A stretch of DNA of 64,000 nucleotides, taken from assembly GCA_026545225.1 (NCBI GenBank), contig CM048849.1, positions 29,956,336 to 30,020,335 of the forward strand, given 5' to 3'. Below are positions 49,015 to 60,987 of this stretch, one piece after another. The notes beneath the pieces are model-generated. The model searched no databases. It was not told where the DNA came from and was given only the letters and a program-made list of their open reading frames with translations. Within the stretch, counting starts at the first letter, position 1; each line of letters begins with the position of its first letter. The translations under genes and the position numbers were made by a program. This DNA is from Cornus controversa. Lineage: Eukaryota > Streptophyta > Magnoliopsida > Cornales > Cornaceae.

Positions 49015-49175
49015 TCAACCAATTAATATTCATGTGCAGTTCTACCCATGCACATCCTTAAATACTTCAGTCTCGAATCTCGATTCCATTAGTAACTGGT
49101 TTATTAATTAAGGATAGATCCATATTCCTCACAAAAGAATTATGCCTTTCCCACGTTAATTTTCTTGAATTACAT
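49015..49175 (+). repeat. Second lectin-promoter fragment (copy B)
   Basis: It repeats the block from ACCAATTAATATTCAT through CCATATTCCTCAC to TTTTCTTGAATT seen at 48040-48200 and 60465-60620. It is shorter than copy A and also lacks exons. The hairpin-like GGAGTGTCAATATCAGCTCC just left of it also occurs in near-identical form at about 53383-53402. Confidence 0.7.
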
Positions 49176-49568
49176 TCACTTCACTTCAGAATGTTGAAAG
49201 TTATATCTATTAATCAAATCCTCTTTCATTCAGTTTCTTGTGGCATAATCGAATGTTTTATGTTCCTCTTCACAATAAAATAATATACTTAACCATCATT
49301 ATAATTTCAATTTATTAATTATTTCTATTAGCTAAGATATTTAGATAGGAAGCACGGGCAAAAGACCTTAGGCAGCTAGGAGCACAGAAAATGGAGGACG
49401 CTTTCGGACATCAACAAAGGTGGGTGAGAAGGTGCTTCCAGACCTGATTATACTAATGGCAATGGCCGGACCTTGGATTCCTTCATCAACCCAAGAGAAG
49501 AACCAAAGACGGTCTTAAAGACGAGATCCAAATCATATAATATGAACAAAGAAGTTCCTTAACTCTCA

Positions 49569-50207
49569 GGGTTAGTTTGGTACATAGGAATGGAGGTGGA
49601 ATGGAATGGTCATTCCACCTCTAATTCTTTTTCTCTCGTTTGTTGTGTTACATTAGAAATGAAATCGTCATTCCAAATCATTCCATTGGAATGCTCATTC
49701 CAACAAAACCATTCCACTTCTTGAGTTATGGAATGGTCATTCCATTCCCACTTAGTATTAAAATCGTCCTCTCTCTCTTCATTAATGCATCTCTCTCTTT
49801 TACAACTCTCTCTAGAATATATATATATATATTTAATAAAATATTAATTTTTATCACTTTCAGTTTTTAATAAAATATTAATTTTTTTTCGTATAAAAGA
49901 TTATATTAATCTTGACTAGAAGAAAAAGACGGATTATATTTTGATTTATAAAGTTTTAATTGAATGGATAATTAAATTTTTTTTTTTCACATGGTAATTA
50001 AATTAAATTGGCCAAATGTCCGATTTTTAAAACTGATTATATTTTATATAGAAAAATAAAGGTAATATCATTTCATTCTTACATTATTCTCTACCTGTAG
50101 CCAAACATTGGAATGAGAATGGTCATTTCATTCTATTCTCATTCTCATTCCATTCCTGACTTCATTCCATTCCCACTTCATTTCATTCCAGCGTACCAAA
50201 CTAGCCC
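49569..50207. mobile_element. MITE with GGGYTAGTTTGGTAC inverted ends
   Basis: GGGTTAGTTTGGTAC at 49569 and its inverted counterpart GTACCAAACTAGCCC at 50193-50207, with TCA on both sides (49566-49568 and 50208-50210). Subterminal GGAATGGAATGG repeats appear in opposite orientations at the two ends. A 3-bp duplication suggests PIF/Harbinger relatives, though those usually use TWA. No coding capacity. Confidence 0.75.
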
Positions 50208-50528
50208 TCAATTCCCTAACATTGTTACAATTAAGGATGTCTAATTGCTCATGAAAGTCAAACAAGTGGTTCGAAACATTAATTTGAATCAATCAATTGA
50301 TTTTAAGATAGCTAGCCAACCCGATTGAGCCAATTTTGTGAAATCACAAAAATAGGGCTTTGGAGCCTACATTGCCCATTCTCAATTTGTTAAATCTCTA
50401 TCTTCCCAACACCAAACACTCAAATTGATTATTCTATAGTGAAAATAAGTTAATTTTACCTAAAAATCGTCACTTTTCCCTCTCTATTGGCTTAATTTTA
50501 CCTAAAAACCCTCATATACAAGTTCCCT

Positions 50529-50806
50529 AACTCTTAATTCTTCATGTTGACATCCTCAAATCATAAAATTGATGACTCGGTCATGAAATTCAAGGCATCA
50601 CTCTGATTTGGTTACTTTCACCATCAGATTGAAAAGAGGGCTTTTGAAGCATTAATTAAACGACTCGGATGCTCCTTTTTGGGTCCAACAGTGAAAGTAA
50701 CCCAATCAGAGTGAAATTATGAGTGAATTTACATAAGAATGACTTGAATTTCACAATGGAATCATCAATGTTATGATTTAATGATGGCAAGACGAAGAAT
50801 TAAGAG
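50529..50806. repeat. Foldback: inverted repeat arms of about 95-115 bp
   Basis: The left arm (50529-50622; CTCTTAATTCTTC ... CACTCTGATTTGGTTACTTT) is inverted at 50691-50806 (AAAGTAACCCAATCAGAGTG ... GAAGAATTAAGAG) around a ~70-base loop. Transcribed, it would form a hairpin. No ends typical of a known transposon were recognised. Confidence 0.65.
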
Positions 50807-50850
50807 TCTTTCACTAACATACAAATTCTTTCTCTACTTCCAATATTTTG

Positions 50851-53640
50851 TAACGAATACCTATTAAAAAGATATTAATTTTTACCAAAATTAATAATCC
50901 TAAAAGACTTAATAAATTATTTCAAATTCACTTTCTATAAACACCCATAACATGTTAAATTACAGTGAAATACTTTTAATGCATTTCATTTATGAACAAA
51001 TAAATTATTTCCATTACTTTTGAATTTTCAACTTCATATTTCTTTCGAAAAAAAATATAAAGAAAGATATATAAAAAAAAATTCTTAAATTATTTATTTT
51101 CAATAAAAATTTCAGCAAAATCTTTTGAGAAGATAATTAAGCAACACAGATATATGGAAACGGTAAAATAAGAATTTTATTAGTTATAGAACCTTATTGG
51201 AAATTTTTATAAAAAGTAGGACATCATTGTCCTATGAATTTTTTTTTTTAGGACTTATTTGTCTTTAGAGTGCAAAAGTAGGACTTATAATCTTTCCAAA
51301 ATTATAGGAAAGGGGGTGACCTTAATTGACAACAAGATTTTTTTTTTCAAACTATCTTAATAAACAAAAAATCAAAATTTAACATTATTTGATACTTTCA
51401 TTAAGTAAATTTACAATTATTCTTTACAAGTTTTCATATTTAAGAACGTCATATCATAATTTCATTAAAGAATTTTTTGAATGAAATTGACTAATTGAAT
51501 TTGAGATATCTTTATTTTGATTGAAATAAAACTTGTAATCTTTAAATTTACTTTTCAAACCCTTTAATGAATTGAATACGTTTAAAAAATTCTAAAATAT
51601 ATATTTTTTAAAGAATTAATGGTATTATAGTGTAAAATTATTCATGAATGAATTGTGTTGAAACACTGAATTGATTGCATTAAAATTTTGAATTTTTAAA
51701 TTGATTATCGAATTATTGGTGTTGATGTTTATATAAATTCAAATTAGTTAGTATATATAGATATATTTTGTGATAAAGTATTTGTACCTCACTCATCATA
51801 CGATAATGAATTTTTGAAATGTAATAATCTAAAACCATGTATGATTAGGCTCAATGTAAGAAGGTAACTAAATGCACATTCATTAAAGAATTTTTTAAAA
51901 TTGACTAATTGAATTTGATGTTTCTTTAATTTGATTTAAATAGAATTTTTGAAAGTTATTGCTCATTTAGTTTACAACTCACCATATTTCATATTTTTCT
52001 CAACGTATTTAATTTATTTAAGTTTTGAAATTGAAAAAGAAGTCACTTTATTTAAAATTAACACATTTACTTCATAAATAAACAATATATTTTTCCATTT
52101 CAACCACTCCAATTCTAATTTCAATAAAGTTAATTTGCCTTTTCAAAAGACCTAATTGCCCTTCTAAATTATGACTCAATTCTAATTCTAGTTTATCTTT
52201 ATTAGAAAAAAGTTTTTTCACTGCATCCTTATTGTCCCAAGTAATTTGTGAATGATTTTATTTTTGCTTTAGGTTTACAATATAGCAATTCATTTATTGC
52301 CACTCAGATACTGTAGTTTAGACATTTTTCAATTGAAACCTATTGTTCGTGTCCCTATCCTATATAACTAAAAGAATCCAAAATTTGAAATATTGTCTTT
52401 TTACTCACCAAACGTGTAATTTATTTTTCATGTGTCTTATTTATAAAATAACATAAATTAAAAACTAGAAACATTCAATTTGTGAACAAACAAAACAAAA
52501 AGGAAGGGAGGAAAAATAAAAGGCAATGGAAGAAAAACATCATATTAATTTTTTTTTTTTTTTTTTTTAAATTTTGGTGCAAAGGCTCCTTAGCTAAATT
52601 AAGATAACTACAATTTGAAAAGGATTTCATAGAGTCATGCTTTTCTCTTTTCAGCTTTTAATTTCTAAAAGTTCCCTATTAAAATAAAAAAAATTCCTTA
52701 GTTTCCTTAAAGAACTATATATCATAATTTTATTTAAGTAAAATTAAACTTTCTTTTGGTTTTAAATACAATTAATTTTTTTCTAAATAGGTTTTATTCA
52801 TTGATATAATGTTTGTTTCTAACTCAAATATTTTTTTAATATTTCTATAAGTAATCTATTATTAACAACTTCTTCCCAACTTATTTAATCACGTAACTTT
52901 TATTATCCTAATCACATGCATTTGATCGATACTCTCAAAATTATTGTATTGAATTCTAAATTTTTCTACTTCTAAAATAAATATTGATAAATTAATTCAA
53001 CAAGAAGAAATAATATTTTTAAATCAACTCAAACGATATAGTCTCTAGAATAAAGTAGAACAAAAAAATCACATTACTATGAAAATTAGGGTTGAGTGAT
53101 TCATAGATTTTTGAAATCTCTTCAATACTATTGTCTTAATAACTTCCTCTAACTTAGACATTGAGGGGAGAGGGAAACGTGAGAGAGAAGAAGTATTTTC
53201 ATGCCAAAAAAGAAAGAAACATAAGAGAGAAGTTGCAATTTGGAGACAAGAATTTTAACCTTATCAAATAAGGGAAATTAGGATATTTAAAATATAAAAA
53301 TTAAAGATTGTATAGTAGAGGGACAACTTTGTAATTTTATTTTTTAAAAAAGATGGGAGTGAAGTGCTAGAAGATGTTGGTGGAGTGCTAATATCAGCTC
53401 CATTTTAAAACTCAATTTACAGTTTTAAATATATTTTTAGAAATGACATATGTATATATACATATTTAGAGAGATAACGAGAGTTTATACAAGCATTTAT
53501 AAATTTTTAGAATTTATATAGATTCAATACACTTTATATTACAGTGAGAATTTATGAAAGTAAAAATAAAAAAAGTTACTATTTATGTATAATATTATTT
53601 TATTCCATTTTTCTAACTTTTTGAAAGAGTTGTAATACTA
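50851..53640. other. AT-rich intergenic DNA, no gene recognised
   Basis: A diverged direct repeat built on TTAAAGAATTTTTTGAATGA is at about 51462-51540 and 51880-51955. There is a long T run at 52548-52568. No conserved frame. Confidence 0.5.
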
Positions 53641-53649
53641 ATGCATTTA

Positions 53650-54101
53650 GACCTCTACTAAGGTTTGCTCCATTATGACAAAGACCCCTCCGTCTAAAAT
53701 TTCATCACTTTTGTCAAAAAAATTAGTTGATCGAACGGACCATAATGCCCATCAAGTATATATATATATATATGCACATATATGAATTTCAGAATATAAT
53801 AAGATTATACATATACAAATACATATAAATATTCATATATATCATCTACAACGGTACTATATACATATATATTTACACATAACTGTATATATATTTATAT
53901 ACACACACACACAGACACACACATACAAACAGAACCGTATATATATATACACACACAAACACACACATATATATATGTGTATCACCACTCAAACCAGCGA
54001 TGCCACCACCACCCCTAACCATCCCAACCCCACACTTGGTGGCGCCACCACAACCACAGTCACCACCACCACCATCAACTTCTTTGTATACACACACAAA
54101 C

Positions 54102-54142
<41 letters not shown>

Positions 54143-55365
54143 CAAAACACACACACACACACAATGTATCAGATTTGGGTTTGTCTAATCGGCGAGATAG
54201 TCAAGCTCTGCCAGAGTTCGTAGCCCAAGGCGGAGGGACTGGAATCTTCAAAGTTAAAGTGATGATGGCAATAACTAGTTTAGTGGTGATTGATCTATTT
54301 GAAATTAGGGAAGAAGATCTATTTAGCTTAGGGTTTGAGCAGTTTCTGCGTCGATCGATGGTGAGACTCGGCGTCGACGACTAAAGATCCGACAAATAGA
54401 TTGGTGCTGTCGTTCGATTTGCAGATTGATAATTCACGAATCCGGCAAAGATGGCACTCTAGTGGTGGATCTAAGGAAGATGGCTGGACAATGAGCATGT
54501 GTGTGTGTGTGTGTGTTAAAGTGTGTTTGGATTTGTTTGGTAGAGATGATGATGGTATGCTCATGGGTGGTCTGGTTAATGGTGGTGGTGGTCTTGGTGT
54601 GGCAGTTGGGGTTGTGCACGATGGTGGGGTGGGTTTCGACTTAACTGTACAGGGGTGATTGGGGTGTTGCAGATGGTGGCTGGTTGGGGTGTTACAAGTG
54701 GCGGCTCATGGGTGGTCTAATTAGTGGTGGCGGTGGTGGTCGTGCTTCGTCGGTTGTCCGTTCTCTTTCTATACATACATACTGCAATATAAATATCGAT
54801 AGAAATTGATTTTTTTTTCTAGATTTTGGTGTAGTTTTTTATTATCAATAAGGAAAATTAAAATTATGTATGTATATATGTATATTGATATGAATTGGTA
54901 TTTTGATTTTTTTGGAATTTTGTGATAATTTTGAACTAGAAACAGTACTTGGTGGTGGTGTTGGTGGTGGTGGTGGTTGTGGGGGTGTTGGTGAGAGGTG
55001 GTAGCCTCGGTAGATTGGGTGGTGGTTGTGGGAGTGTTGGAGGCTTTTTTGGCAATGGGTTGGTGGCCATATATGGTGGGAGGAGGTGGTGTGATTAATA
55101 GTCGTATGTGCAGAGGGAGATCAAAGGGGGAAGAAAAGAAAAAAAAGTCTTTTTTTATACATAGGCAAATTGGTAATTTCATATATTAAGATAATTTATC
55201 AATTTTAACAATAAAAAAGGAGTAAAACAGTAAAATCACTCTATTTTTAACTTCTGTTTTGTCAAATTCGCTAAAAGGGAGGTGAGTGCAACAAGATGTA
55301 TTACTTTGATATTATATGTAATTAAGCCAAACTTGAAGGTAGGTCAGTGTAATTTACCCTATTAA
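53650..55365. mobile_element. Probable Mutator-like non-autonomous element with GGT/ACC-rich interior
   Basis: The right end (AACTTGAAGGTAGGTCAGTG then TAATTTACCC, 55330-55362), inverted, resembles the left end (AGACCTCTACTAAGGTTTGC, 53650-53672) and the ends of the element at 46925. The interior carries CA/TA microsatellites (53890-54140), a C-rich ACC-repeat strand (54000-54082) and a G-rich GGT-repeat strand (54583-54740, 54950-55085) in inverted relation. Short Pro/Thr or Gly/Val frames are translations of the repeats. The edges are uncertain. Confidence 0.45.
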
Positions 55366-55659
55366 TATATTACATTTTCTTTATCTTGGGAAGAGTTATA
55401 ATGTTATTATATTAGGTTTGTTTAGTGTTAGAAAGAATAATGATATTATTTTATTAGATTTGATAACAGAACTCATTTATTGCACTGGAAATATGTATAC
55501 TTTATTAGATTTCTTTCTTTACTTGGTTAACTTTAGCCAAACTTGTTCATCACAAAACAGGAAGTTGTTTTTTAATTACTGTAGAAGATCCGGGCCTGTA
55601 AATATTTTTAATTATTTTGCAATTATTTTTTATTTTATTTTTACTTTTTTTCACTTTTG
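55366..55659. other. No gene recognised
   Basis: AT-rich sequence between the element above and the lectin-intron copy. Confidence 0.4.
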
Positions 55660-56010
55660 ATTTGAACAATTCGATATTTGTCATATCAATTGATTTTTTT
55701 TTTCAAGTACCACTAAGCCATTGAATTGAGATCGTGACTCGTTCACTGAATATAAATGAGATATACGTAATTTATAACTCACAATCCACATGATGAACCA
55801 TAAAACTATATATACATATCTTAATATACAGATCTGTAAATTTGTGACCCGAATTTTGATTCGATCCAGATTCTGTTGCAACTCGATTTGGATCCAATTA
55901 TTTGGACTTTGCTTCCAAAATTTGTTTTAATCTATTTTTGTCTCGTGGACTATGGACCAATATTCTAGTCTCTATTGTAACTAGGTTTTGTAGTTTAGTA
56001 TAAGAAAACC
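55660..56010 (+). repeat. Copy of lectin intron 1 (remnant of a lost lectin gene)
   Basis: It is collinear with 61985-62285, the 3' part of intron 1 of the intact lectin gene: shared blocks include CACTGAATATAAATGA, CGTAATTTATAACTCACAAT, GATGAACCATAAAACTATAT, GTGACCCGAATTTTGATTCG and CTAGTCTCTATT. No exon 2 follows, so the coding part was lost or the duplication ended here. Confidence 0.8.
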
Positions 56011-56568
56011 CTGAAATAAAGAAATATATTTATGTGTATTGACAGTGAAACTCTTATTCTTATCATTTAATGTGTGGTAGAGGAGGGGAATGAGTTTAAA
56101 TTTGATAGCTGATAGATGGTTAAGGATTTGAAGGGATGATATATATACAATTTTATATTTATATTTTTATTTATTTTAACAGTTACATTACACCTATTGA
56201 CTTGCCCATCTTAGGATCAATGACACAGTTCGATTGGATGCTAGCAATATGGGCTTCTAGTTTGGTGATGATGAACTAATCAAATGCTTCGGTGAATGGA
56301 TTCTTAATTATAACTGTTAATTGTAAATTATAATTCTATATTTTTGCTTGAAAATTAATTGTCATATTTTTTTAGGTGTGTTATAATTTTATTTTATTAT
56401 ATTTTATTTTTATGATTTGCAAGATCGATTGATTCACAATATTTATTTAAAAACTAACTTTAATAAATTTACAAATTTACATCACCATTGCATCAAGCAA
56501 GTAAATGTTTCACAATTAATAAAAAAATAATAATAATTAACCACGTGCATTTCTCTTAAAACTATTTT

Positions 56569-57405
56569 AAATGGTAATCACATCCTATAATTATACACAC
56601 ATTTATACTACCCATTTATTTTAATTAAACTCTAATCAATATATATACATATACATATATATATATATATATATAATTATATATATACACAATTGTTAAG
56701 AAACTTTTCCTCTTTATTAAAAAAATGAAAATATCTCTAAGTTTTATTTTTCTATTTAACTGTAGATCATGTTCCATTATAATATAAGCTGCACACGGAT
56801 ATATTATATCTATATTTTTATTTTTTCTATACATTTTTTCTAATTGTTTTTTTTATCAAATAACTACCATTCAATTAATTTAAAATTGTATTAAATGATA
56901 ATCACATCCTATAATTATACACACATTTGTACTGCCCATTTATTTTAATTAAACTCTAATTAATTTATAAATATATATATTAACACACACAATTGTTAAG
57001 ATACATTCCTCTTTCTTAAAAAAAAAATGAAAATAACTGAAAATCTCTCTAAGTTTGTATTTTTCTCTTTAACTTCAGATCATGTTCCATTATTATATAA
57101 ACTGCCCGCATCCATATTATATCTACATTTTTATTTTTTTAATACATTTTTTCTAATTTTTTTATGAAATAACTACCATTAAATAAAATTAAAATTGTAT
57201 TAAATGATAATCACTTCCTATAATTATACACACATTTATATACTATCCATTTATTTTAATTAAACTCTTATTAATATATACATATATATACATATACACA
57301 CACAATTGTTAAGAAACTATTCCTCTTTCTTAAAAAATAAAAAATAAAAATTTATCTATTTTTTTTTTTTAAATGAGATCATGTTCCATTATTATATGAA
57401 AAATG
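56569..57405. repeat. Tandem repeat, three units of about 310-325 bp
   Basis: Units start at 56569, 56893 and 57202 with AAATGRTAATCAC and contain CTATAATTATACACACATTT, a variable (TA)n, CACAATTGTTAAGA and AGATCATGTTCCATTA. The third is truncated. No function seen. Confidence 0.85.
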
Positions 57406-58273
57406 ATACAATTGATGACATCTTCCCACCCGACTTAAAACCGATCTATGTGAAAACTTACGTGGCTGAACACGTAATCTCAATTATTAACTCTCTCTCC
57501 CTCCATCTCCAATTTTATAGCACAAAATTTAGAACCCTAATCGTTCGCTCTCACTCCATCTCCATTAATCTCTCTTGCTCATTATCTCTCTCCCCCATTA
57601 ATTTAGTAGGGAAGTCATGAATGAAAGTAGAAACCAAAGAACACAATCCATTTACATAGGTAAATCACTTCGAATGGCATTAAGGAAAGGGAAATAACAG
57701 GAAGAACACATAGAAACCAAAGAACATAATCCATTCAAAAAAATATAAAATATATTACATAAATTTAAAATTATATCTGAGATTTCGATCAGTTTCTTCG
57801 TTTGAGATTTTTTTTCCTTCTTGAAGCATTGGTTCTTCAAAGCATGAGGCAAAGGAATTAAGAGAGTAGAGATGAAAAGTTTTATTTTTTGGAAAGTTAG
57901 GAAGATGAAAAGTTGTCTGAATGTAGAAATATGTTTGTTTTAAAAATGAGTTTCACTTTATTTGACACATAGCCAATCACATAAGCATGTCAGTAGTAAT
58001 TAATTTTTTTAGTCGGATGTTGTAGCACTTCTCTTATTATATAAGCTGCCTAAAGGTTTTCACAAAACTAAAAGTTGTTAAAATTATTTCCTTATCCTAA
58101 ACTGGACACTCAGAAGGACACAAACTTTCAACAAAAGTAAATTAAATTATAGTAACTAATATTATTTTGTTTTCCTAACAGTTTCCTAAACACTTAATTC
58201 CTAAATCTTTTCAAGAAAAAGACACTCAAAGGACATAAACTTTGAAAAAAAATTAAATTTTGGTTATTAATAT
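57406..58273. other. No gene recognised
   Basis: AT-rich with a CTCTCTCC-rich stretch near 57490-57595. The reading frames lack recognisable motifs. Confidence 0.5.
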
Positions 58274-59032
58274 TGTGACCCGAGAATTGTCCCTATATGG
58301 GGTGAATAGGGACTTTAGGCAAACAATAGAACTTTTTTGTTTTACCTTGTTTTGACAAAAGTTAGCTTGATTGAACTTTTGTCAAACACTTTGTGAGCTT
58401 ATGTATCCAAGAAGTGGGAATGAGAATGCTATATTTTAGAAGACTATAATGCACTTAAATAATCTAGTGGATACAACAAATGTAAGTGCAACATATCATG
58501 CTTGTAATGTGAGAAAATGTTGAAAGCACATTCTGTCGAATACATAGTATGCAACTTGATTGTAAAATGATAATCAAATTAATACCCAATTGTTGTGAAA
58601 AACTATCGCGAATCAAGCACAATCATGAAATACGACACAAAACGAAACAAGCACAACTCACATAACATAAAAATTTACGTGATTCGGTCATGTGCCTATG
58701 TCTACGGTGAAGATTATCTGATGAAAGTTTACTATGAGAAAATCAGGAGATTACAAGTTTCAACCCTAAACCCTATATCTCGCTCTCTCACTCTCTTTCT
58801 ACGTTTTTAGTGTTTAGGGTTTCACCCCAAACCCTTAGATGCCCTTATATATCGGGCTATAAGAGAGTCTTAATCTGGGTCTAAAACTCGTAAGCGATGG
58901 GTCATAAAGTTTTTTCCGGGGGCACTACTCCTGGACCCCCATTGTTTAAGGCCACATGAAGTCCATTTTTCGAGTCAAAACCGGGTTGCAATGCCACCCA
59001 GGCCAAGACAAATTTTGGGCCATAATATAATA
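58274..59032 (-). repeat. Copia 3' LTR (- strand)
   Basis: On the - strand it begins TATTATATTATGGCCC (first G changed to A relative to the usual TG) right after the polypurine tract GGTGGAGATT at 59033-59042 and probably ends CTCGGGTCACA at 58274. The left edge is inferred from the TG. Confidence 0.6.
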
Positions 59033-59513
59033 AATCTCCACCTTGATTGGAATTTCATTAAGGTCCGCAATCCCAGCTACTCCTTTGCATGCCCCTAAGG
59101 GCCTCAATAATTGTAAACAACAATCAAGCCCAGACAGTATCAGAACTTGATAGTAGGAATGAACTTAGTCATCATATCTGCCTGATGCTCTGTTATCCCA
59201 ATCTTCCTCACTACAATAGCACCCTGCAATCACATTTCTAACAAAGTGTAACCTGACATTAATATGCTTGGTCCTCTCATGAAACATCTAATTTTTAGTC
59301 AGATGTAAAGCACTCTGGCAGTCGCAAAATACAATCAAAGCATCCTGCTGTAAGCCCATATCACTAACCAAGGCTCTAAGCCATATATCTTCCTTCATTA
59401 CCTCTGTGGTAACTATGTACTAAGTCTCTGTAGTAGACAATGCAACTGTAGACTGCAAAGTCACCTTTCGACTGATCACACTACCAGAAAGAGTAAAGAC
59501 ATATCTTGCCATG
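59033..59513 (-). pseudogene. Copia RNase H, C-terminal fragment (- strand)
   Basis: From right to left: ARYVFTLSGSVISRK, LQSTVALSTTE (59420-59510), then a stop, ALVSDMGLQQDALIVFCDCQ and SALHLTKN (59290-59360) and MFHERTKHINVRLHFVRN (59225-59285). These are the last RNase H motifs of copia pol. The Asp of the VFCD motif is kept. It is truncated at 59513 exactly where the Mutator-like element copy begins, so one of them broke the other. Confidence 0.8.
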
Positions 59514-60286
59514 GAGTGAATTTTGTCACTGCATTGTAATATCATATTATATTTCAAATATGGTAAAATACAATGGCATCCCTTGAGGTTTGCCATAATT
59601 TTACTCACCTCCCTGAGGTTTGCCATAATTGCATTGACTTCTACTATAATGATTTAAAATAATATTTTAGGATAATTTTACCATTATACACCTAAATAAT
59701 TTAATAATAATAAAAAAAAAAAATCTTATTTCTAAAATGATATGTATGTTTTCAAACACACGACACCACCAGCCCGGTCATCTTTATCAACCTGTACATG
59801 TGACTCATGACAAAACTCAATAACTCAGTCCACATATCTGATCTTATGTATGTGTTTGTATACATATCACTATGATCGAAGATCTTTGAAAAGAATTTTT
59901 GACAATTGATTAAATATGTAAGGAGCAAGATGAAAGATCAATTGTGGTCATGGGTGGTAACAGTGGTGGTGTAGCATGTGTATAAAAGAAGACTAATTAG
60001 AGAGAGAAAGTATAATGTGGGCAAAATGGCATTTTAAAAATTAATTTTTTTTCTGGGGATGTCAGTGCAATTACAGCAAACTTCAAAGGATGTCATTGTA
60101 TTTTATTTTATTTTATTTGAAATATAATGTTATATTATAAAGGAAGAGCAAAATTATCTTTTCACTATTAAAATTTACTGGGGCCATTGAAAAAATAAAT
60201 TTAGGAAAGGTAAAAGTAATAAAGGTCAATTAGTAATTTTGAGTATAATTTGACCAGATTTTAAAAGAGGTCAGTAAATTTAACCC
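59514..60286. mobile_element. Second copy of the Mutator-like element, left end missing
   Basis: It is collinear with 47047-47804 (same arms and same right edge TTTAACCC followed by AAAATATTA at 60287-60295). The outer ~120 bases of the left arm are replaced by the copia fragment. Because the right edge and following sequence match copy A, the insertion predates duplication of this locus. Confidence 0.78.
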
Positions 60287-60618
60287 AAAATATTATACTA
60301 TATACTGAAAATGCCTTTAAAAATAACAAAAATGACAACTGGAGAATGTGATATGCTGACAAAAGTCCAAATGGGGAATGTGAGATAGTGCCACACCCCT
60401 CTCTCACGTTTGGTAATCTGACCTTTTGTCTCCAAATTTTTATCCCATATAAGAAGAGAGAACTAATTAATATTCATTTGCAGTTCTACCCATGCACATC
60501 CTTAAATACTTCAGTCTCGAAACTCGATTCCATTGGTAACTGGCCGGTTCATTAATTAAGGATCGATCCATATTCCTCACCAAAGAATTATGCCTTTCTA
60601 CTTTAATTTTCTTGAATT

Positions 60619-60656
<38 letters not shown>

Positions 60657-60728
60657 CTTTTTGATCTCATTACTTTCTCATGCAAATTAAATTGAAGTAC
60701 TAAACTCTTCTAGAGCTTTAAGGACTCC
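60287..60728 (+). promoter_or_regulatory. Upstream region of the jacalin-related lectin gene
   Basis: TATA-like CCATATAAGAAG is at about 60446, roughly 280 bases before the ATG. A (TA)n run lies at 60619-60654. The region is present in two other copies (47.8-48.4 and 49.0-49.2 kb) that lack the gene. Transcription start and control elements cannot be fixed from sequence alone. Confidence 0.4.
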
Positions 60729-60941
60729 ATGGCGGATGACCAGAATGTTACTTTCGGGCCATATGGAAGTTCAGAACCAGGTAATCAGTGGAATGACCAA
60801 ACCTACAACACGGTAAGGGAATTAATTATTTACTCCGGAAATGAAATTTATTCCATTCAAGTTGTCTATGATGACATTGAAGGAAAGCCGGTATCGGAAA
60901 AAAAGCATGGTGGTTCCGGCGGACAACCAAACAGGGTAATA

Positions 60942-60987
<46 letters not shown>

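Noticed and set aside
53873-54223. Overlapping frames with Thr/Pro or Val/Cys-rich runs
   Set aside because: They are translations of CA, TA and ACC microsatellites on both strands.
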